A program made the translations under genes and the position numbers. A stretch of 9,189 bases of DNA, taken from positions 100,389 to 109,577 of the forward strand of contig DHGW01000056.1 in assembly GCA_002402965.1 (NCBI GenBank), in the 5' to 3' direction. The notes under the pieces were generated by a model that was given only the letters and a program-made list of their open reading frames with translations, had not been told where the DNA came from and did no database searches. Source of the DNA: Bacteroidales bacterium UBA4788. GTDB taxonomy: Bacteria; Bacteroidota; Bacteroidia; Bacteroidales; VadinHA17. How positions within the stretch are numbered: the first letter of the stretch is position 1; each line of letters begins with the position of its first letter. Of this stretch, positions 1 to 7,509 are shown piece by piece.

Positions 1-59
1 ATCCCGCTGCCTCCTGTAATGGCGGCCACTTTTCCTCTCAGATCACTGAAATCATTCAT
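1..59 (-). CDS. SDR-family oxidoreductase, N-terminus only (probable fructuronate reductase)
   Basis: Only the first 19 codons are present; the gene runs off the left edge. Reading down from the ATG at 59 gives MNDFSDLRGKVAAITGGSG followed by Ile or Met. A short lead, GKVAxITGG and a Gly-rich turn are the start of the Rossmann fold of NAD(P)-dependent short-chain dehydrogenases. The classical TGxxxGxG pattern is not met, because the sixth position is Ile/Met instead of Gly. From memory, the SDR-type fructuronate reductases (mannonate oxidoreductases) of Bacteroidota share this feature (TGGGGVLG-like), whereas KduD keeps the Gly. It follows exuT after a 14-bp gap containing AAAAGAA and is surely in the same operon. 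Expected role: reduction of D-fructuronate made by UxaE to D-mannonate in the cytoplasm. KduD (diketo-uronate branch, fed by GH105 products) is the main alternative. SDR membership is fairly sure; the substrate is an inference. Confidence 0.7.
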   Translation of the reverse strand, partial: MNDFSDLRGKVAAITGGSG

Positions 60-73
60 ATGAGTGTTCTTTT

Positions 74-1603
74 CTATTCAACTACTATCGGTTTGTATTT
101 CGGCACAAGCATTTTCATTACTATCCATCCTATCAGGTATGCAACAGCACAGACGCAGAAGACAATGAAGTAACCGGCTCTTATCCCTTCAAATCCGAAG
201 AACTTCATGGGACCGGTAATGTACGGTGCACCTGTAGCAAGCAGTTCCTTTGTCATTACGTCAGCTTTACCGTCAACCATTGTTGTGCCGGAGGCAAAAT
301 CAAACAGCACACCTGAACCTTTGTTTATAATAAAAGCGCCAATGCCGCCTGCCATGCCACCGATCCCTGTTATAGTGGCAATGGCCGATTTCGGGAACAT
401 ATCACCGATTGTTGAGAAGAGGTTGGCCGACCATGCCTGGTGTGCAGCTCCTGCGATACCGATAATAATAACCGGAAACCAGTAGGATGTGTGTCCCAGC
501 GGCTGGGCAAGCAGCGCCAGCAGCGGAAAGAATGCAAAGATCAGCATGGCGCGCATGCGTCCGGCATAGGGGTTCATCCCCAGTTTGTCAACGAAGTATT
601 TGGGAAGCCAGCCACCTATTATCGAGAGCATTACAATTGCGTACAGGACGAAGATCAGTGTCTTGGCCATTGTTGTATCTGAGGTAAGGCCATAAACATC
701 GCTGAGGTAGGCCGGGGTCCAGAAGAGGTAGAACCACCATACGCCGTCAGTCATGAACTTGCCAAAGGCGAAGGCCCATGTCTGCCGGTACTTGAATGCC
801 TGCAGGAAGGGCATCTTCTTTTCCTTAATCTCTACGTTGTTGTTTGCCTTTGTCTCCGCAATTGTATCCTGGTTGATATAATCAAGTTCAGCCTTGTTCA
901 CAAGAGGATGGACATGAGGCTTCTTGTACATGAAGATCCAGAATCCCATCCAGATAAACCCGATGGCGCCAATGACGAGGAATGCCATCTCCCATCCGTA
1001 TCTGGCAGCTATTGCCGGGACGGTTATAGGGGCGATGAGGGCGCCGACCTGCGCACCTGAATTGAAGATGCTGGTTGAGAAGGCACGGTCCTTCTTCGGG
1101 AAGAACTCCGCCGTGGTCTTTATAGCAGCGGGGAAGTTGCCCGCCTCCCCGAGGGCCAGCACAAAACGGGCGAAGATAAACAGTGTGACACTGACTGAGG
1201 TCACCATCCCGATGTCATCCACCGTGCCAATAATATTTCGTGCCTCCTCAAACCCGACAAGCCACCTGCCTGCAGTGATGCCTGATGTGGCTATCCCGCA
1301 GAAGGCATGCAGCACGGCTCCCACCGACCATACACCTATCGCCCAGAGGAATCCCTTTTTGGTGTCAATCCAGTCGACAAACCTTCCTGCAAATAACAGG
1401 CAGACGGCGTAAAATATCGAGAAGAAACCGGTTATGGTGCCGTAGTCATTGTTGGTCCAGTGAAATTCAGGCGCAATGAAATCCTTCCAGGTCAGAGACA
1501 GGACCTGGCGGTCCATGTAGTTGATGGCTACGGAAAAGAACAGCAACCCGGTGATGGCCCACCTGTAGTTTGTCATTTTCGAATCTGTGGTTGTTGAGGA
1601 CAT
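74..1603 (-). CDS. exuT: Hexuronate permease of the MFS (ACS family, ExuT-like)
   Basis: An inner-membrane proton symporter expected to import D-galacturonate and/or D-glucuronate. The 509-residue protein has hydrophobic segments consistent with 12 helices and a hydrophilic mid-loop at about residues 227-265. INYMDRQVLS (27-36) is typical of the anion:cation symporter family. GRFVDWIDTKKG (73-84) is the MFS motif A loop after helix 2, and ARFVLALGEAGNFPAA (145-160) matches the ExuT helix-4 signature. Compared with E. coli ExuT as I remember it, there are about 35 extra residues (roughly 105-138) between helices 3 and 4, and an extra loop before the last helix. I believe both recur in Bacteroidota homologues. 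The start at 1603 is preceded by the A-rich leader TTAAAGAAAGATA, which supports it over the Met at residue 10. It lies 67 bp after the aldolase gene and 14 bp before the SDR gene, in one operon with galacturonate catabolism, which favours a hexuronate substrate. Confidence 0.9.
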   Translation of the reverse strand: MSSTTTDSKMTNYRWAITGLLFFSVAINYMDRQVLSLTWKDFIAPEFHWTNNDYGTITGFFSIFYAVCLLFAGRFVDWIDTKKGFLWAIGVWSVGAVLHAFCGIATSGITAGRWLVGFEEARNIIGTVDDIGMVTSVSVTLFIFARFVLALGEAGNFPAAIKTTAEFFPKKDRAFSTSIFNSGAQVGALIAPITVPAIAARYGWEMAFLVIGAIGFIWMGFWIFMYKKPHVHPLVNKAELDYINQDTIAETKANNNVEIKEKKMPFLQAFKYRQTWAFAFGKFMTDGVWWFYLFWTPAYLSDVYGLTSDTTMAKTLIFVLYAIVMLSIIGGWLPKYFVDKLGMNPYAGRMRAMLIFAFFPLLALLAQPLGHTSYWFPVIIIGIAGAAHQAWSANLFSTIGDMFPKSAIATITGIGGMAGGIGAFIINKGSGVLFDFASGTTMVDGKADVMTKELLATGAPYITGPMKFFGFEGIRAGYFIVFCVCAVAYLIGWIVMKMLVPKYKPIVVE

Positions 1604-1670
1604 TATCTTTCTTTAAGGGATTAATATCTGGTGATTAACACATATGGTCTGACTTCTGCCGGCCGGATTA

Positions 1671-2351
1671 TCAGGAGGCCGATGATCTTAATTTTTTGAT
1701 TGTGTGGAGGGTGTTGCGGACGGTTGCTGCCAGTGACTTCCAGTCGCCTGCCTTCACTGTTTTTTCAGTGATCAGTGCAGACCCCATGCCCACGCATGTC
1801 ACCCCCGCAGCGAACCACTTTTCAAGGTTTTCTTCCGAAGGGTCAACTCCGCCGGTGGGCATGATACTGGTCCACGGGCAGGGGCCTTTGACCGCTTTTA
1901 CAAACGAGGGTCCGCCAACGGCAGTGCCAGGGAATATCTTCACAATTTCGGCACCGAGCTCTTCAGCCTGTGATATTTCGGTCAGTGTACCGCATCCGGG
2001 TATCCAGAGCACCTTTCTCCTGTTGCAGATCCTGGCCACTTCGGGATTCAGCACGGGAGAGACGATGAAGTCGGCACCCATCTGCATGAATATGGCCGCG
2101 GTTGGGGCATCGGGCACTGATCCGGCGCCTATCATCAGGTCGGGGAACTCATCCCGTGCCCATTTCCTGATTTCGGCAAAGACCTCATGTGCGAAGTCAC
2201 CCCGGTTTGTAAACTCGAACACCCTTGCGCCGCCGTCATGACATGCGGAGATGACATCCCTGCATACCTGCACGTCAGGATGATAGAAGAGCGGAACGAG
2301 GCCTGTCTCTTCCATCGCCAGGGCAACATTTATGCGTTTGAAACCTGACAT
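1671..2351 (-). CDS. 2-keto-3-deoxy-6-phosphogluconate (KDPG) aldolase
   Basis: A class I aldolase of the KDPG/KHG (Eda) family that splits KDPG into pyruvate and glyceraldehyde-3-phosphate, the last step of hexuronate breakdown. With the ATG at 2351 the protein is 226 residues, close to the usual 205-225. Visible active-site elements are EFTNR (46-50), holding the catalytic Glu46 and substrate-binding Arg50; VKIFPG (137-142), with Lys138 as the Schiff-base lysine; and the phosphate-binding MPTGGVD (164-170). A longer start at 2393 would overlap the end of uxaC by 26 bp and add a basic, unfamiliar leader. The chosen ATG lies 16 bp after the uxaC stop and follows AAAAAGAAAATTAAG. The gene is often called eda or kdgA in this family. 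The aldolase call is firm. KDPG specificity rests on the operon, since KHG and KDPGal aldolases look similar. Confidence 0.9.
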   Translation of the reverse strand: MSGFKRINVALAMEETGLVPLFYHPDVQVCRDVISACHDGGARVFEFTNRGDFAHEVFAEIRKWARDEFPDLMIGAGSVPDAPTAAIFMQMGADFIVSPVLNPEVARICNRRKVLWIPGCGTLTEISQAEELGAEIVKIFPGTAVGGPSFVKAVKGPCPWTSIMPTGGVDPSEENLEKWFAAGVTCVGMGSALITEKTVKAGDWKSLAATVRNTLHTIKKLRSSAS

Positions 2352-2367
2352 CTTAATTTTCTTTTTA

Positions 2368-3774
2368 TCAGAAACCAAAATAGTTCTTCGCATTGTAGTA
2401 AGAGATCATTTCTACCATCTTGCCAATGGTTTCGATCTCCGATTCCGGAAGTTTGCCCTTCCCGACGTCATCACCCAGCATGTTGCACAGGATCCTGCGG
2501 AAGTATTCATGCCGCGGGTAGGAGATGAAGCTCCTTGAGTCAGTGAGCATGCCCACGAACCTGCTCAGGAGACCCATCAGTGAGAGGGCGTTGAGCTGGT
2601 TGATCATGCCCGTCTCCTGGTCGAGGAACCACCATCCAGCGCCGAACTGTATCTTACCCGGGACAGAGCCATCCTGGAAGTTACCGATCATTGTGGCTAT
2701 CAGTTCATTATCCCTGGGGTTGAGGTTGTAGAGTATCGTTTTGGCCAGGTTGCCTCCCGCATCGAGCCTGTTGAGGAACCCGGAGAGTGATTTTGCCACG
2801 GTGAAGTCGCCGATGGAGTCATAGCCGGTATCAGGGCCCAGATGTGCGAACATACGGCTGTTATTGTTGCGGATGGCCCCGTAGTGGAACTGCTGCACCC
2901 ATCCTTTCTCCGCGTCCATCAGGGCCAGCTCATGGAGCATGGCTGACTTGAATCTGGAAATCTCATCAGGGGTCAGGCAGGTACCGGCAAGCACCTTCTG
3001 AAGGATGGCACCGACCTCCTTCTCGGTGTAATCATCTGCATAAAACTGTTCGATCCCGTGATCACTGAGAACGCATCCCGCATCAGCGAAGTAATGGTGT
3101 CTGTTCCGGAGTGCTTCAATAAGTGATGCGAATCCCTTTATCTCTGTTCCTGACGCCTCTTCGAGCTTGCCGATATAATCGATGAATTTTGAAGGATCTT
3201 CAGGGGACATGGCTTTGTCAGGACGCCAGGCGGGCAGAACTTTAATTTCGAAGCCCTCGTTCTTCAGGGCTTTGTGATGTTCCAGGCTGTCGATAGGGTC
3301 ATCGGTGGTGCAGATCACCTCTACATTGAATTTCTTCATCAGACCCCGTGCCGAATACTCCGGCTGCTGAAGGAGGGAGGTGCACTCCTCCCAGATCTCC
3401 TCGGCTGTTGAGGGATTGAGCAGTCTGCCAACTCCGAAGACCCTCTTGAGCTCGAGGTGTGTCCATGCATAGAGCGGGTTGCGCATTGTCATGGGCACTG
3501 TCTCTGCCCAGCGGTCATATTTTTCACGGAAGGATGTGTCCCTGCCGGTTATGTAGCGTTCGTTTATACCGTTGGATCTCATTGCCCTCCACTTGTAGTG
3601 GTCGCCCTCAAGCCAGAGCTGCCCCAGGTCTTCAAACCGCCTGTCGGTGGCTATTGCTTCGGGGCTGAGGTGACAGTGGTAGTCAATTATCGGGAATCCT
3701 TCGGAGTGTTCATGGTAGAGCCGTCGGGCAACCTCACCCTGCAGCAGGAAATCTTCGTTTATAAATTCTTTCAT
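2368..3774 (-). CDS. uxaC: Glucuronate/galacturonate (uronate) isomerase
   Basis: A cytoplasmic enzyme (EC 5.3.1.12) of the amidohydrolase superfamily that converts D-galacturonate to D-tagaturonate and D-glucuronate to D-fructuronate. At 468 residues it matches the family length. The N-terminus MKEFINEDFLLQ is characteristic of UxaC. IDYHCHL (30-36) gives the HxH metal site, followed by GDHYKWRAMR (57-66), CTTDDP (155-160), LPAWRPD (180-186), and a C-terminal region with QFGAGWWF, LTDSRSF and SYPRHEYFRR, all typical of this isomerase. A longer GTG start at 3843 would overlap uxaE by 52 bp and add 23 residues without family resemblance, so the ATG at 3774 is preferred, 17 bp after the uxaE stop. 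There is no Shine-Dalgarno-like GGAGG on the coding strand. It is the second gene of the operon, directly after uxaE and before the aldolase, which places it at the entry to galacturonate catabolism. Confidence 0.96.
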   Translation of the reverse strand: MKEFINEDFLLQGEVARRLYHEHSEGFPIIDYHCHLSPEAIATDRRFEDLGQLWLEGDHYKWRAMRSNGINERYITGRDTSFREKYDRWAETVPMTMRNPLYAWTHLELKRVFGVGRLLNPSTAEEIWEECTSLLQQPEYSARGLMKKFNVEVICTTDDPIDSLEHHKALKNEGFEIKVLPAWRPDKAMSPEDPSKFIDYIGKLEEASGTEIKGFASLIEALRNRHHYFADAGCVLSDHGIEQFYADDYTEKEVGAILQKVLAGTCLTPDEISRFKSAMLHELALMDAEKGWVQQFHYGAIRNNNSRMFAHLGPDTGYDSIGDFTVAKSLSGFLNRLDAGGNLAKTILYNLNPRDNELIATMIGNFQDGSVPGKIQFGAGWWFLDQETGMINQLNALSLMGLLSRFVGMLTDSRSFISYPRHEYFRRILCNMLGDDVGKGKLPESEIETIGKMVEMISYYNAKNYFGF

Positions 3775-3791
3775 GGGATTTATAATGGAGG

Positions 3792-5048
3792 TTATTTGGT
3801 TGTAAAGAGGCGGATGATATGCCTCCTGTAGATATTCTCCCACACGCAGGTGGAGATGATATGCTCATTGGCAATGAGGGCATCGGTATACTCTTTGCCC
3901 AGTTCGGAGGCTACCTTGTATCCTACATGAATGAGCTGGCGGAACCCCGGATTGTAGTCGGGGTCCCCGGGTATATGCCTCAGTGTGGAAGCATACTTCA
4001 GGGTGTCCCATTGATCAACCGCATCAGGTGAGGGGAGCAATTCAGGATTTATGTCAATTACATTGGCGTAGGGGCCGCAGAGCTCCTCGCGCCTGTCATA
4101 TGCACTGCGATAAATCAGCTTGGCAATCTCAAGCCCCTTACCGCCTGAGAGGGCGAGGCCTATCACCTCCTCAAGCCATGTGGTGCCCGCCGTCTTGAGG
4201 TGCAGGCCGCAGTCATGCTTCCTGATAAGATCGCCGATAACAGGGTATATTGAGAACTTGTCGCTGCCGGAATGAACGCTCAGTTTCAGGCCGGCGGGCA
4301 GGCCGAAATTATTAACAGCGTATTTTATAACCAGGATATCTTCCTCGAACTCCCGTGCGAAACGTTCGGGATCACCCTGGTAATCGACACCCTTATTGAA
4401 GCGGCCCGTGAACTTGGGAGCTATGGTCTGGACGGGTACCTCCAGGTCAGCGAGGCCCTTTAGGATAAAGAGCAGGTCAAGTGGTTTCTGTGGCTGGTCT
4501 ACCTCATCCATAGACACCTCCGTGACAAAATTACCCTCACCCTTCACCAGGGCGATATGCCTGTAGATGGCGGCAGCCTCGTTAACAGCAAAGAGGAACT
4601 TGGCCGCGAACTCCCTGAGGTAGTTTTCGGTAATTGTGAACCTGTTGGCGATTCCGGGTATAAGGAGCTCACCGCAGAATGAGCGGTGAACCTCCACGAA
4701 GCCCTCAATGTCTGTGTCCGAAGCCCTGCGGCCAATATAGTCAGCCACGTCAAGGGTAAAGAAATCGGAGTGTTCAATGAACCGGTCCACGGTGGAGAGA
4801 TTGATATGGTCAGCATCGACGAAGTAGGGTCCGGTGTAATTCATTGCCTTCACGGCTGCATCAGCCTCGGCCCTGGTGTCTGCCGGTTCCGAGTGAACGA
4901 TGTTGTGTTCCCTGTTCGATTTGTTCCAGACAGGAATTACTTCAATCCCCAGCTCAGACGCGGCCAGCATGAGGGCCTCGAGCTGCGCCTTGCCCTGGTG
5001 CGAAAACCTGTCGCCTATGCCGAACGAATACTTTCCCGGTTCTTTCAT
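3792..5048 (-). CDS. uxaE: Tagaturonate/fructuronate epimerase (UxaE family)
   Basis: Predicted to convert D-tagaturonate to D-fructuronate by metal-dependent epimerisation, as characterised for Thermotoga maritima UxaE. With the ATG at 5048 the protein is 418 residues. MKEPGKYSFGIGDRFSHQGK opens it, as in family members I recall. Conserved-looking polar clusters that could supply metal and substrate ligands are VDADHINLS (77-85), LSVHSGSDKFSIYP (256-269), GLHLKTAGTTWLEE (281-294) and IHVGYKVASELG (373-384). The pattern suggests a TIM barrel without a signal peptide, so it is cytoplasmic. A TTG start at 5093 would add 15 residues encoded within the promoter region and is rejected. It is the first gene of the operon, followed after 17 bp by uxaC, whose product it would use. 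The assignment comes from sequence memory plus the pathway fit. Related sugar-isomerase barrels are the alternative, but the family call is quite secure. Confidence 0.87.
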   Translation of the reverse strand: MKEPGKYSFGIGDRFSHQGKAQLEALMLAASELGIEVIPVWNKSNREHNIVHSEPADTRAEADAAVKAMNYTGPYFVDADHINLSTVDRFIEHSDFFTLDVADYIGRRASDTDIEGFVEVHRSFCGELLIPGIANRFTITENYLREFAAKFLFAVNEAAAIYRHIALVKGEGNFVTEVSMDEVDQPQKPLDLLFILKGLADLEVPVQTIAPKFTGRFNKGVDYQGDPERFAREFEEDILVIKYAVNNFGLPAGLKLSVHSGSDKFSIYPVIGDLIRKHDCGLHLKTAGTTWLEEVIGLALSGGKGLEIAKLIYRSAYDRREELCGPYANVIDINPELLPSPDAVDQWDTLKYASTLRHIPGDPDYNPGFRQLIHVGYKVASELGKEYTDALIANEHIISTCVWENIYRRHIIRLFTTK

Positions 5049-5138
5049 TGTGATCTGTTTTAATGGTTTTCTGCTTTGTCGGAAAAATAGCAATAAAAAA
5101 CTAAATTAGTGTTTTAAATTCCTGAGAAAATCGCACCT
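5049..5138. promoter_or_regulatory. Divergent intergenic promoter region between uxaE and the pectin methylesterase gene
   Basis: This 90-bp, AT-rich stretch is the only upstream region for both the minus-strand uxaE operon and the plus-strand esterase gene, so it should carry both promoters. Near-matches to the Bacteroidota -7 element TAnnTTTG overlap each other: TAAATTAG on the plus strand (5102-5109) and TAATTTAG on the minus strand (5108-5101), each with one mismatch. A TTTG at 5075-5078 could be a plus-strand -33 element, but the 23-bp spacing is long. No convincing -33 was found for the minus strand. That promoters lie here is near certain from the layout; the exact boxes are weak. Confidence 0.6.
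5094..5116. promoter_or_regulatory. Near-perfect AT-rich 23-bp palindrome, possible operator
   Basis: Centred on A5105, 10 of 11 base pairs match outward: the perfect core ACTAA-A-TTAGT (5100-5110), one mismatch (A5099/G5111), then AAAA/TTTT and T/A. It overlaps the candidate -7 elements of both divergent promoters, where a repressor could control both directions. High A+T raises the chance of random symmetry, so this is only a candidate site. Confidence 0.4.
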
Positions 5139-6083
5139 ATGAGAAGGTTCGCATTCATAATGATAATGACGCTGCAATCGGTTGCCATGACCGGCCAGGT
5201 GAGGCATATCACGGTAGCAGCTGACGGCAGCGGTGAGTTCACCTCCGTCCAGGAGGCTGTCAACTCCATAAGAGCTTATATGTCTGATACAACATATATG
5301 TTGATCAAGGCAGGAGTCTATAAGGAAAAGATTGTCATTCCCTCGTGGGTGACTAACCTCTTTATGAAGGGCGAGAGTGCTGACAAAACGATCATTACGT
5401 GGGATGATTACGCAGGACTCAGGAATATGGGCACTTTCCGCACGTACACCATCTGGATACAGGGATCGGGATTCACAGCAGAGGATATCACCTTTGAGAA
5501 CAGCGCCGGGCCGGTGGGGCAGGCAGTTGCCGTGCATGCTGACGGCGACAGGGCTGTCTTCCGCCGTTGCAGGCTGCTGGGCAACCAGGATACACTTCTC
5601 ACCGCCAACCAGGAGAGCAGGCAGTATTACGAGGAGTGTTACATTGAGGGAACCACCGATTTTATTTTCGGTCCCGCCACTGCCTGGTTTGAGAGATGTC
5701 ATATTCACAGCAAGAAAAATTCATATGTAACAGCCGCATCCACCGTTGAGAATCATGAGTACGGATATGTCTTCAACCGGTGCAGGCTCACTGCTGCTGA
5801 GGGTATTGAAAGGGTTTACCTTGGCCGGCCGTGGAGGCCTTTTGCCGCAACACTCTTCATGAGGTGCGAGCTTGGAAGTCATATACTGCCGGAGGGATGG
5901 CATAACTGGGACAACCCTGCAAATGAGCAGACCGCCCGCTATGCCGAATACCGAAACACGGGTTCCGGGACAAACCCGGGAGCCCGCGCCGCATGGAGCT
6001 GTCAGCTCAGCAGGCGGGAAGCGAAAAGATATACACTTGAGAATGTATTTGCCCGCAGTGACGGCTGGATTCCTGTAAAGTAA
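5139..6083 (+). CDS. Secreted pectin methylesterase (carbohydrate esterase family 8)
   Basis: Hydrolyses the C6 methyl esters of homogalacturonan, releasing methanol and exposing acidic polygalacturonate for cleavage. The 314-residue protein begins with a short signal peptide (basic MRRF, hydrophobic residues 4-18, likely cut near Gly19/Gln20), so it acts in the periplasm or outside. The right-handed beta-helix of CE8 starts at ITVAADGSGEFTSVQEAV (24-41). The catalytic set is present: Gln128 in GPVGQAVA, Gln150 and Asp151 in GNQDTLL, Asp174 in GTTDFIFG (nucleophile), and Arg230 and Trp232 in YLGRPW. None of the key residues is missing. It is the only plus-strand gene here, divergent from uxaE and ending 4 bp from the GH28 stop, so it is transcribed separately from the other pectin genes. 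The start follows GAGAAAA at a distance of about 8 bp. The family call is firm; no second domain is seen. Confidence 0.95.
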   Translation: MRRFAFIMIMTLQSVAMTGQVRHITVAADGSGEFTSVQEAVNSIRAYMSDTTYMLIKAGVYKEKIVIPSWVTNLFMKGESADKTIITWDDYAGLRNMGTFRTYTIWIQGSGFTAEDITFENSAGPVGQAVAVHADGDRAVFRRCRLLGNQDTLLTANQESRQYYEECYIEGTTDFIFGPATAWFERCHIHSKKNSYVTAASTVENHEYGYVFNRCRLTAAEGIERVYLGRPWRPFAATLFMRCELGSHILPEGWHNWDNPANEQTARYAEYRNTGSGTNPGARAAWSCQLSRREAKRYTLENVFARSDGWIPVK

Positions 6084-6087
6084 CACT

Positions 6088-7482
6088 TCAGAGTTTTAAC
6101 TTTTTTCCGTTTATAAATACCTTTTTTAGCTTCACATCTTCAGCACCGGTGATTGATGTACCTTCCTGAACGCCGTTGAAGCTGCAGTTTCTGAGGGAAA
6201 TGCCGGATACATTCACCGATCCGTCCAGTCCGACAATATAAACACCATACCGGCTCTCCTCCGAGGTGACATTCTCAAGAGTCACATCCCTTACGAAGGG
6301 GGGAAAGCTCCTGTTACACTCCTCCCCGGGTTCGTACATGAGGTTAATCTTCAGTACAGCCTCTGAACACTTGCCTACCTTTACATTGCGAACATTGACA
6401 TTTTCAACCACTCCTCCCCTGCAGTCGGAGGTCTTGATCCGGATAACCCTCAGCAGTTCGGGGCTATCCATCTCACAATCTTCCACGAAGAGGTTTGAGA
6501 AGCCGCCGGAGATCTCGCTGCCTATTACCACTCCACCGTGGCCGTCTGCCATGCGGCAGTTTCTGACTATTATGTTCCGGGAGGGAATTGACCACCTTCG
6601 GCCGTCATTATTCCTGCCGGACTTGATAGCGATGCAGTCATCACCAGTGTCAAAGAAGCAGTTTTCTATCAGGACTTCGTTGCATGATTCCGGGTCACAG
6701 CCGTCAGAGTTGGGCCCGGCGCTGATGATTGTAACACCTCTCAGAATGAAGTTGTCAGTCCGCACCGGGTGTATCACCCAGAAGGGAGAGTTTCTAAGTG
6801 TCAGGTCTTCGATCAGGACGGTGTTGCAGTTGTTGAAGTTGACCAGTTGGGGCCGTAGGGCACCTTCGATCCCGAAGCGGCGTTCCTCCACGGGCGTCTG
6901 GTTCTGTTCGTGGGCAAGCAGCTGTTGCCTGCCGGAGATCTTCTGGTTGTTCATGCCCTCGCGCCAGCCGTAAACGGGATTACCGTTCATCCACCACCAT
7001 TTCTCATTTGATGCCTGGCCGTCAATTGTGCCCTTGCCCGTGATGGCAATATTCGTTGCATCGAAGGCATATATGAGCGGATGGATATTGTAGCAGTCCA
7101 TCCCTTCCCACCTTGTCAGGACAGGAGGGAGGTAGAGCTCAATGTCGGTTGAGAAGAGGAGGGTCGCATTCTCCGAGACGTGAAGGTTTACGTTGCTAAG
7201 CAGGGTTACCGGACCGGTATGCCAGGTGCCGGCAGGTATATAGACCACACCGCCGCCGCTACTGTTGCAGCTCAGAATTGCCGCCTCAATGGCCGCAGTG
7301 TTGAGATACGAGGTATCCCCGGCCACCGCCCCGAATTTAAGGATGTTGAATGTATCAGCAGGAAAAGAGGTATGCAGAATTGATTTTTCGATCTCGGTTG
7401 CCATCTTCCACCTGTCACCGTATGTGCAGGAAGGCAGAAAAGTGACGAGGAAAATGATAAGAAAGGGCAGAATACGTGTCAT
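6088..7482 (-). CDS. Polygalacturonase-family glycoside hydrolase (GH28), lipoprotein
   Basis: Hydrolyses alpha-1,4-galacturonosyl or related pectic linkages by inversion. The chosen start gives 464 residues with a lipoprotein signal: MTRI, a hydrophobic stretch 5-16, and lipobox LPSC with Cys19. FNILKFGAVAGD (45-56) opens the beta-helix. The GH28 active-site motifs are in order: NSD at 258-260 (counterpart of the classical NTD), DTGDDC with Asp281 and Asp282, GHGG with His315, and RIK at 348-350. Three catalytic Asp are therefore intact. A WWW cluster at 162-164 and the IDGQ segment resemble bacterial exo-acting or rhamnogalacturonan-type GH28 members, but endo/exo mode and substrate cannot be settled. 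A TTG start at 7512 would add 10 residues before the signal peptide and overlap the -7 box, so the ATG at 7482 is preferred. Cys19 is followed by TYGDRWK without an acidic cluster, which suggests a periplasm-facing anchor. Confidence 0.93.
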   Translation of the reverse strand: MTRILPFLIIFLVTFLPSCTYGDRWKMATEIEKSILHTSFPADTFNILKFGAVAGDTSYLNTAAIEAAILSCNSSGGGVVYIPAGTWHTGPVTLLSNVNLHVSENATLLFSTDIELYLPPVLTRWEGMDCYNIHPLIYAFDATNIAITGKGTIDGQASNEKWWWMNGNPVYGWREGMNNQKISGRQQLLAHEQNQTPVEERRFGIEGALRPQLVNFNNCNTVLIEDLTLRNSPFWVIHPVRTDNFILRGVTIISAGPNSDGCDPESCNEVLIENCFFDTGDDCIAIKSGRNNDGRRWSIPSRNIIVRNCRMADGHGGVVIGSEISGGFSNLFVEDCEMDSPELLRVIRIKTSDCRGGVVENVNVRNVKVGKCSEAVLKINLMYEPGEECNRSFPPFVRDVTLENVTSEESRYGVYIVGLDGSVNVSGISLRNCSFNGVQEGTSITGAEDVKLKKVFINGKKLKL

Positions 7483-7509
7483 GGTCAGCAGCCTGTTATT
7501 TCGTAAAAT

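Noticed and set aside
1604..1670. Terminator or internal promoter between the aldolase gene and exuT
   Set aside because: The 67-bp gap has no stable hairpin with a U-tract and no TAnnTTTG match; read-through is simpler.
2352..2393. Longer KDPG aldolase starting at ATG 2393
   Set aside because: It overlaps the uxaC end and adds a basic leader. The ATG at 2351 has an A-rich leader and the normal family length.
3775..3843. Longer uxaC starting at GTG 3843
   Set aside because: It would overlap uxaE by 52 bp, and the added residues do not look like UxaC; MKEFINEDFLLQ is the usual beginning.
5049..5093. Longer uxaE starting at TTG 5093 (15 extra residues)
   Set aside because: The extension is encoded in the promoter region, uses TTG, and has no family resemblance. 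The ATG at 5048 gives the expected N-terminus.
6266..6973. 235-residue open frame opposite GH28, and similar long antisense frames opposite the esterase (5106-5708), aldolase (1696-2241) and GH105 (8454-9050)
   Set aside because: These are mirror frames of strongly supported genes, with low-complexity or unrecognisable translations. The coding strands carry intact catalytic motifs.
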